Assembly: GCA_023387555.1 (NCBI GenBank)
Contig: JAEWHY010000231.1
Coordinates: forward strand, 1-10,524
Reading direction: 5' to 3'
Source: Pseudomonadota bacterium
GTDB lineage: Bacteria; Pseudomonadota; Alphaproteobacteria; Rhizobiales; Xanthobacteraceae
DNA length: 10,524 nucleotides
The notes under the pieces are model-generated. The model worked only from the letters and a program-made list of their open reading frames with translations, was not told the origin of the DNA and searched no databases. Below, piece by piece: positions 5,653-10,524 of the stretch. Each line of letters starts with the position of its first letter. The stretch's first letter is position 1. Both the position numbers and the translations under genes were made by a program.

Positions 5653-6450
5653 ATGAAAGCCGCGCGTCTCGTGGTGCTGGGGGTAGCGGTCGCAGCGGGC
5701 GGCCTTGCGGCCCTGCTTGCCGGGCGTTCCGCTGACAACCCGCCGGCGCCGGCGCCGGTGGCGCAGCTCGAAACCGTCGACGTCCTGGTCGCGAACAGCG
5801 ACATCGGCCAGGGTACGGTCGTGAAGCCCGAGGAATTGCGCTGGCAGATGTGGCCGGCAGCTTCAGCGGGACCGAATTTCATCCGCAAGAGCGAGCGGCC
5901 GGACGCCATCCAACAGATCGCTGGATTGCTGGTGCGTGGCGGCACTTTCTATGCCGGCGAGCCGATCCAGGAGTCGCGCCTCGTGAAGGCCAATGCGGCG
6001 GGCTATCTGTCCGCCGTGCTGCCGGCCGGGATGCGCGCCGTCGCGACCGAGATCAGCGCCGAGACCAGCGCGGGCGGCTTCGTGGTTCCGGGCGACTATG
6101 TCGACGTGATCCTGGCGCGGCGCGATCGCGAAGCGGAAAAGCGCAACGGCATCGAAAGCTACACCAGCGAGACCGTGATCTCGAAGGTGCGCGTGCTCGC
6201 GGTCGATCAGACGGTCGAAGACAAGAACGGCCAGAAGGTGGTCGTCGGCAAGACCGTGACGCTTGAACTCACGCCGCGGCAGGTCGAAACCCTCGCCGCC
6301 AGCAAGCAGGCCGGGCACCTCTCGCTGGCGCTGCGCAGTGTTGTGGACACGGCGAAAGATGCGACCGACGTCGAAGAGGATCCGGCGTCGCGGCAGACCG
6401 GCATCAACATCGTGCGCTTTGGCGTCTCCACGACCGCGTCATCGAAATAG
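5653..6450 (+). CDS. cpaB: Tad pilus assembly protein CpaB/RcpC (SAF domain)
   Basis: CpaB (RcpC) is a periplasmic accessory protein that works with the CpaC secretin in Tad pilus assembly. The 265-residue product begins with an N-terminal signal or anchor helix (LVVLGVAVAAGGLAALLAG), then a short Pro/Ala linker (NPPAPAPVAQ). A SAF-type domain starts near residue 42 (VDVLVANSDIGQGTVVKPEE) and is followed by the RcpC/CpaB domain: AGMRAVATEI, GGFVVPGDYVDVILARRD and TVTLELTPRQVETLAASKQ. The last is typical of the family. The tail is Asp/Glu-rich and then polar. The start is ATG 5653 with GGAAAG 9 nt upstream. It is followed 22 nt later by cpaC, so the two are surely cotranscribed. A candidate promoter region lies in the 128-nt gap upstream. 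Confidence 0.94.
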   Translation: MKAARLVVLGVAVAAGGLAALLAGRSADNPPAPAPVAQLETVDVLVANSDIGQGTVVKPEELRWQMWPAASAGPNFIRKSERPDAIQQIAGLLVRGGTFYAGEPIQESRLVKANAAGYLSAVLPAGMRAVATEISAETSAGGFVVPGDYVDVILARRDREAEKRNGIESYTSETVISKVRVLAVDQTVEDKNGQKVVVGKTVTLELTPRQVETLAASKQAGHLSLALRSVVDTAKDATDVEEDPASRQTGINIVRFGVSTTASSK

Positions 6451-6456
6451 GCTGAT

Positions 6457-6463
6457 GGAAGGA
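6457..6463 (+). promoter_or_regulatory. Ribosome binding site deciding the cpaC start
   Basis: GGAAGGA lies 9 nt before ATG 6473. The alternative ATG at 6455-6457 overlaps this site, so the later start is preferred. Confidence 0.7.
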
Positions 6464-6472
6464 AATCGCTTC

Positions 6473-7933
6473 ATGGCGACCCAGACGACGATCCGGACGC
6501 TGCTGATCGCAGTCCCGCTGGCCGCGGCCGCCATGACCGCCGCGCATGCGGCTGACCCCGATCTGCGCCGCACGCCGGTGATCACCGTCGTCGGCAGCGA
6601 ATCGAGTTCGCGTCCGGTCACTCTCGGCGTCGGCAAGGCCGTGGTCATCGATCTGCCGCGCGACACCAAGGATGTGCTGGTGGCGGACCCCGCCATCACC
6701 AATGCGGTCGTGCGCAATCCGCGGCGCGCTTACATCATCGGAGTCAAGGTCGGTCAGAGCAGCGTGTTCTTCTTTGACGCGCAGGGTAACCAGATCGCAG
6801 GCTTCGATATTGCCGTCAGGCGCGACCTGAACGGCATTCGTGAGGCCATCCGGCAGGTGTTGCCGAACTCGGATATCCGGGTCGAGGGCATGGGCCCGGA
6901 CGGCGTGGTGCTGTCGGGGATCGTCGATACGCCGGCGGATTCACAGACGGCGTTTGAGATCGCCGATCGGCTGCTGGGCTCTGGAACGGCCGCCCTCGTC
7001 GGCCAGGGCTCGAAGGTGGTCAACGCGATCACCGTGCGCGGCCGTGACCAGGTGAATCTGCGCGTCACCGTCGCCGAAGTGCAGCGCGATGTGATCAAGC
7101 AGCTTGGCATCAATCTGAATGGCAGCTTTGGCGGCGGCTCTTCGGTCATCGATTTCAACACCCACAACCCGTTCTCGGCCTACGGCCAGTCGCTCGGGGC
7201 TAACAGGATCACCGGAAGCTTTCGCAACCTGACTGCGACCCTCAATGCCATGGATCGCGCCGGTGTGATCCGTACGCTCGCGGAGCCGAACCTGACCGCG
7301 ATTTCCGGCGAGACCGCGACATTCGTCGCCGGCGGCGAGTTTCCGATCCCGAACGGCCTGTCCTGCGACACCACGCGCAACCCTCCGATCTGCCAGCAGC
7401 AGATCGATTTCAAGAAGTTCGGTGTCAGCCTGTCGTTCACGCCGGTGGTGCTGAGCGAGGGGCGCATCAGCATGCGGGTCGCGACCGAGGTGTCCGATCT
7501 CTCGACCGAGAATGCGATCACCCTGTCCCAGCCGGGATCGGCGCCGCTTACGGTGCCGTCGATCCGGGCGCGTCGCGCCGAGACCGTGGTGGAAATTCCG
7601 TCCGGTGGTGCGCTCGCGCTCGCCGGCATGATTCAGGAGCAGACCAAGCAGCAGATCAACGGTCTGCCCGGCCTGATGCAGCTCCCGATCCTCGGCGCCC
7701 TGTTCAAGAGCCGCGATTACGTGAACCGCCAGAGCGAACTGATGATTCTGGTGACGCCGTACATCGTGCGGGCGGTCAAGCAGAAAGACCTGTCGCGCCC
7801 GGACGACGGTTACGCCGACACGGCGGACCCGTCGAGCTTCTTCCTCGGCCGGCTAAACAAGATCTACGGACTGCCCGGCAAGGTCGATCCGAACATGATG
7901 TATCGCGGACGCTATGGATTCATTCTGGACTAA
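6473..7933 (+). CDS. cpaC: Tad pilus outer-membrane secretin CpaC/RcpA
   Basis: CpaC forms the outer-membrane channel through which the Flp pilus emerges. The 486-residue product has a signal peptide (TLLIAVPLAAAAMTAAHA, cleavage before ADPD) and a pilus-formation N-terminal domain (about 45-115; AVVIDLPRDTKDVLVADPAI). A BON-like domain follows (about 118-180; LNGIREAIRQVLPNSDIRVE), then the secretin core (about 185-430) with TLAEPNLTAISGETATFVAG, VPSIRARRAETVVEIPSGGA, GLPGLMQLPILGALFKSRDY and ELMILVTPYIV. A Cys pair (C298, C307) lies in a secretin loop and may form a disulfide. The start is ATG 6473, with GGAAGGA 9 nt before it leading directly into the signal peptide; ATG 6455 would overlap that site and has none of its own. 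The single N-domain resembles the separate protein encoded at 3589-4080. Confidence 0.96.
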   Translation: MATQTTIRTLLIAVPLAAAAMTAAHAADPDLRRTPVITVVGSESSSRPVTLGVGKAVVIDLPRDTKDVLVADPAITNAVVRNPRRAYIIGVKVGQSSVFFFDAQGNQIAGFDIAVRRDLNGIREAIRQVLPNSDIRVEGMGPDGVVLSGIVDTPADSQTAFEIADRLLGSGTAALVGQGSKVVNAITVRGRDQVNLRVTVAEVQRDVIKQLGINLNGSFGGGSSVIDFNTHNPFSAYGQSLGANRITGSFRNLTATLNAMDRAGVIRTLAEPNLTAISGETATFVAGGEFPIPNGLSCDTTRNPPICQQQIDFKKFGVSLSFTPVVLSEGRISMRVATEVSDLSTENAITLSQPGSAPLTVPSIRARRAETVVEIPSGGALALAGMIQEQTKQQINGLPGLMQLPILGALFKSRDYVNRQSELMILVTPYIVRAVKQKDLSRPDDGYADTADPSSFFLGRLNKIYGLPGKVDPNMMYRGRYGFILD

Positions 7934-7955
7934 GGCCGAGCGAGGAGAGTTTCCG

Positions 7956-8708
7956 ATGTTGCAGCGTGTCGCGTCCGGCCAGCACCGCACCAGGGCGGCG
8001 CTCCGTATCATCAGCGTCGTAATGGCGGCAGCGTGCCTGTCCGGTTGCTATGCGGCAACCACGCCGTACATACCGACATCCACGGCCGGCTATCCGAACG
8101 ATTACCGCAAGCGCCACCAGATCGCGCTGCGCGACGGCTCCCGCTCGATGGATCTTTTCATCGGGCAGAGCCGCGGTTCGCTGACACCCGCGCAGCGGGC
8201 CGATGTGCTCGCCTTTGCGCAGGTCTGGAAGGACGAAGCGACGGGCGGTGTCGTGATCGATGTGCCGACCGGCACGTCCAACCAGTTCGCGGCGTCTCAG
8301 GCGATGCGCGAGATCAACGCGATCTTCGCCGCATCCGGAATCCCGATGCAGAGTGTTGCCGTCCGGTCCTATACGCCGGAGAACCCGGAAGCATTCCCGA
8401 CGCTGCGGCTGAAATATTCGAAGATCGTCGCAGAAGCCGGTCCGTGTGGACTGTGGCCGCAGGATCTCGGCCCATCGTTCGACCCGTTCTACAACGAGAA
8501 CCGAAATTACTGGAACCATGGTTGCGCCAATCAGCGCAACCTCGCGGCGATGGTCGCCAACCCGCAAGACCTGGTCCAGCCGCGTGGCGAATCTCCGATC
8601 TGGACCTCGCGTCGCACGACCGTTCTCGAGAGATATCGCGCCGGCCAGCCGACCGCGACCGTCTATCCCAATCCGAACAAAGGCTACCTGAGCGATATCG
8701 GCCAATGA
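7956..8708 (+). CDS. cpaD: Tad pilus assembly lipoprotein CpaD
   Basis: CpaD is an outer-membrane lipoprotein linked to the Tad secretin, probably aiding its placement or stability. It has 250 residues. The N-terminus is a basic region followed by a hydrophobic segment ending in the lipobox LSGC, with Cys31 as the lipidated residue (about 220 mature residues). Family-type segments are YPNDYRKRHQIALRDG, GVVIDVPTGTSNQ and the late ENRNYWNHGCANQRNLAAMV with VANPQDLVQPRG. Two more Cys (in AGPCGLWP and NHGCANQ) could form a disulfide. The start is ATG 7956 with GAGGAG a few bases upstream; a start at 7914 would overlap the end of cpaC and is unnecessary. It follows cpaC by 22 nt, and its stop overlaps the cpaE start (ATGA). 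Confidence 0.94.
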   Translation: MLQRVASGQHRTRAALRIISVVMAAACLSGCYAATTPYIPTSTAGYPNDYRKRHQIALRDGSRSMDLFIGQSRGSLTPAQRADVLAFAQVWKDEATGGVVIDVPTGTSNQFAASQAMREINAIFAASGIPMQSVAVRSYTPENPEAFPTLRLKYSKIVAEAGPCGLWPQDLGPSFDPFYNENRNYWNHGCANQRNLAAMVANPQDLVQPRGESPIWTSRRTTVLERYRAGQPTATVYPNPNKGYLSDIGQ

Positions 8709-9979
8709 CGAGAAGCGCATTTCAGACCGCGACAGAAGAGCAGCCGGCCGAAATGCCGGCGATTGTCGAGCATATCGCGCCGGCGCCGCGCATCTCGATA
8801 CAGGCGTTCTGCGAGTCGGTTGAAACCGCCGCTGCCGTTCAGTCGGCCGGCGAAGATCGTCGCCTGGGCAAGGCCCATCTGAAAATCCAGATGGGCGGCA
8901 TGACGGCTGCGAACGAAGCCTATCGCACGGCGCCCACGCCAAACGTGATCATTCTGGAATTCGAATCGCGGCCCGAGGTGGTGCTCGCCGGTCTCGATAC
9001 GCTGGCCGAGCTTTGCGATCCGGGAACGCGGGTGATCGTGATCGGCCGGCACAACGACATCGGGCTTTACCGGGAATTGGTGCGCCGGGGTGTCAGCGAT
9101 TATCTGATCGGCCCGGTCAATACACTCGATGTCGTTCGTTCGGTTTGCGGACTTTACTCGGCTCCGGATGCAAAGCCGGTCGGCCGCATATTGGCCGTTG
9201 TCGGCGCCAAGGGTGGCGTCGGCGCTTCCACCATCGCCCATAATCTGGCCTGGTCGATCGCGCGCGATCTTTCTCTCGATTCCGTCGTGACCGACCTCGA
9301 TCTTCCTTTTGGAACCGCCGGTCTTGACTACAATCAGGACCCTCCGCAGGGCATCGCCGACGCGGTGTTCTCGCCAGACCGTATCGATACGGCCTTCGTT
9401 GACCGGCTGCTGTCGAAATGTTCGGAAAATCTGAGCTTGCTCGCGGCGCCCGCCACGCTCGATCGTGTCTATGACTTCGGCGCCGATGCCTTCGATGCGA
9501 TCTTTGACTCGCTGCGCGTCACGGTGCCGTGCATCGTGCTCGACGTTCCCCATCAATGGACCGGCTGGACCCAGCGGACCCTGCTGGCGGCCGATGATAT
9601 CCTGATCGTCGCGAGCCCGGATCTGGCAAACCTGCGCAACGCAAAGAATCTCGTCGACTATCTGAAGGCGGCGCGGGTCAACGATCATCGTCCCTACTAC
9701 GCGCTCAATCAGGTGGGCGTTCCGAAGCGTCCGGAAATCAAGCCCGCCGACTTTGCCAAGGCGCTCGACGACGATCCCGCGGCCATTATCCCGTTCGACC
9801 CGCAATTATTCGGCACCGCGGCCAATAACGGTCAGATGATCGCGGAAGTGGCTGGCAACCACAAGACTGTGGAGATGTTCCGTCACCTCGCGCAGTTGAT
9901 GACCGGCAGGTCGGAAGCCAAGAAATCGAAGTCGCGCCTTCTCACTCCCTTCATTCAGAAGTTCCGTAAGAGAGCGTAA
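8705..9979 (+). CDS. cpaE: Tad pilus localisation ATPase-like protein CpaE/TadZ
   Basis: CpaE/TadZ is a cytoplasmic MinD/ParA-like protein that places the Tad machine at its site, such as the pole. It has 424 residues. The N-terminal part (about 28-150) is a receiver-like fold with NVIILEFES and VIVIGRHNDIGLYRELVRRG. The phospho-acceptor Asp expected after the third strand is replaced by Glu85, so it probably is not phosphorylated. The C-terminal part (about 160-405) is a MinD-type domain: P-loop GAKGGVGASTIAH, then VVTDLDLPFGTAGLD, IVLDVPHQW and ILIVASPDLANLRNAKNL. In the P-loop the signature Lys169 is kept but the usual GKS/GKT lysine is Ala174. Degenerate P-loops are known in this family. 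A basic tail (KKSKSR, KFRKRA) ends it. The start overlaps the cpaD stop by four bases (ATGA), suggesting translational coupling. Confidence 0.93.
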   Translation: MTRSAFQTATEEQPAEMPAIVEHIAPAPRISIQAFCESVETAAAVQSAGEDRRLGKAHLKIQMGGMTAANEAYRTAPTPNVIILEFESRPEVVLAGLDTLAELCDPGTRVIVIGRHNDIGLYRELVRRGVSDYLIGPVNTLDVVRSVCGLYSAPDAKPVGRILAVVGAKGGVGASTIAHNLAWSIARDLSLDSVVTDLDLPFGTAGLDYNQDPPQGIADAVFSPDRIDTAFVDRLLSKCSENLSLLAAPATLDRVYDFGADAFDAIFDSLRVTVPCIVLDVPHQWTGWTQRTLLAADDILIVASPDLANLRNAKNLVDYLKAARVNDHRPYYALNQVGVPKRPEIKPADFAKALDDDPAAIIPFDPQLFGTAANNGQMIAEVAGNHKTVEMFRHLAQLMTGRSEAKKSKSRLLTPFIQKFRKRA

Positions 9980-9996
9980 GTTGGAGTCTGATTCTC

Positions 9997-10524
9997 GTGT
10001 TCGGAAAGCGTAGCGCGTCAGGTTCGTCTCCGAGCCATCCTGCAAGGGATGTCGCGACTTTTGCGCCTTCCCCGGCGCCGGAGTCTGTCGCACCGAAGCC
10101 GGCTGCGCCGCCCCCTTCTGTTGCCAAGGCGACCGAGGGGCGTGCTCCGTTGCCCTCCGCCGGGCTCGGCGCGCAGCTTCTCTCCGCCCCGGCAATGCCG
10201 CCGAAGGCCGCGCCGCTTCTTGCGACCGACAGTCGCCGTTCCGACAGCTATTACCAGGTCAAGAGCACGATCTTCGGCGCACTGATTGAGGCGATCGATC
10301 TTGCGCAGCTCGCCCGCCTCGATGCCGACGCGGCGCGCGAAGAAATCCGCGACATCGTCAATGAAATCATCGCCATCAAGAACGTGGTGATGTCGATCGC
10401 CGAGCAGGAAGATCTGCTCGACGACATTTGCAACGACGTCCTCGGCTACGGACCGCTCGAGCCGCTGCTGGCGCGCGACGACATCGCCGACATCATGGTG
10501 AATGGCTCCGGCACCGTGTACATC
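9997..10524 (+). CDS. cpaF: Tad pilus secretion ATPase CpaF/TadA, N-terminal part (cut by window)
   Basis: CpaF is the hexameric cytoplasmic ATPase that powers Tad pilus assembly. The frame is open from GTG 9997 to the window end (176 residues) and continues beyond it. TTGGAG lies 10 nt before the GTG. The first part, MFGKRSASGSSPSHP, opens a flexible Pro/Ala/Ser-rich linker (to about residue 75). A helical N-terminal domain follows (SYYQVKSTIFGALIEAIDLA, REEIRDIVNEIIA), then DVLGYGPLEPLLARDDIAD and IMVNGSGTVYI, the conserved entry to the secretion-ATPase fold of the TadA/VirB11 family. Walker A, the Asp and His boxes and Walker B lie past the edge and cannot be checked. It follows cpaE by 17 nt in the same operon. 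Confidence 0.93.
   Translation, partial: MFGKRSASGSSPSHPARDVATFAPSPAPESVAPKPAAPPPSVAKATEGRAPLPSAGLGAQLLSAPAMPPKAAPLLATDSRRSDSYYQVKSTIFGALIEAIDLAQLARLDADAAREEIRDIVNEIIAIKNVVMSIAEQEDLLDDICNDVLGYGPLEPLLARDDIADIMVNGSGTVYI

Noticed and set aside
8684..9805. Minus-strand open frame of 373 codons
   Set aside because: Antisense to cpaE, which has clear family motifs; the translation is Arg/Gly/Asp-rich with no domain.
1..10524. Mobile elements, CRISPR arrays, tRNA or rRNA genes
   Set aside because: No transposase or integrase, no regularly spaced repeats and no tRNA- or rRNA-like sequence was seen; gene order and composition look like core chromosome.

Overview
The window is GC-rich and reads as a chromosomal segment of an alphaproteobacterium. 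The cpa-type Tad pilus genes, the form of the CpaC, CpaD and CpaE proteins, and the TonB receptor look most like the Bradyrhizobium/Rhodopseudomonas/Nitrobacter/Afipia group of Rhizobiales. That placement rests on recognising protein families; no search was run.

Layout. (1) 1-1152: the 3' part of hslU, the ATPase of the HslUV protease. (2) 1153-1331: two GC-rich hairpins, then a promoter whose -10 region lies inside a perfect 11-bp inverted repeat resembling a Zur operator. (3) 1332-3542: an outer-membrane TonB-dependent receptor with a His/Asp-rich loop, most likely a zinc (ZnuD-type) importer. (4) 3589-4080, minus strand: a small exported protein that is essentially a free-standing copy of the domain found at the N-terminus of the Tad secretin CpaC. 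(5) 4081-4701: a non-coding region of about 620 bases between divergent genes, with several inverted repeats and a possible CtrA-like site. (6) 4702-10524: the plus-strand Tad (tight adherence, type IVb) pilus cluster in the order flp pilin, cpaA, cpaB, cpaC, cpaD, cpaE, cpaF. The window ends inside cpaF, before its catalytic motifs.

How the genes work together. CpaA cleaves the Flp prepilin at its Gly/Ala site. CpaC forms the outer-membrane secretin, with CpaD (lipoprotein) and CpaB (periplasmic, SAF domain) as accessory parts. CpaE localises the machine and CpaF powers it. The inner-membrane platform genes (tadB/tadC, cpaG/cpaH) would be expected just past the right edge. Spacing within the cluster tightens downstream: 142 nt with a hairpin after flp, 128 nt with candidate operators before cpaB, then 22 nt, 22 nt, a 4-nt overlap and 17 nt. 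This suggests an abundant short pilin transcript and a coupled cpaB-cpaF block.

Nothing here amounts to a wholly new system. The points most worth a second look are the Zur-like control of the receptor, the matching TTAACC-type sites before flp and cpaB, the divergent CpaC-N-like protein, and CpaE's loss of both its P-loop lysine and its receiver aspartate.
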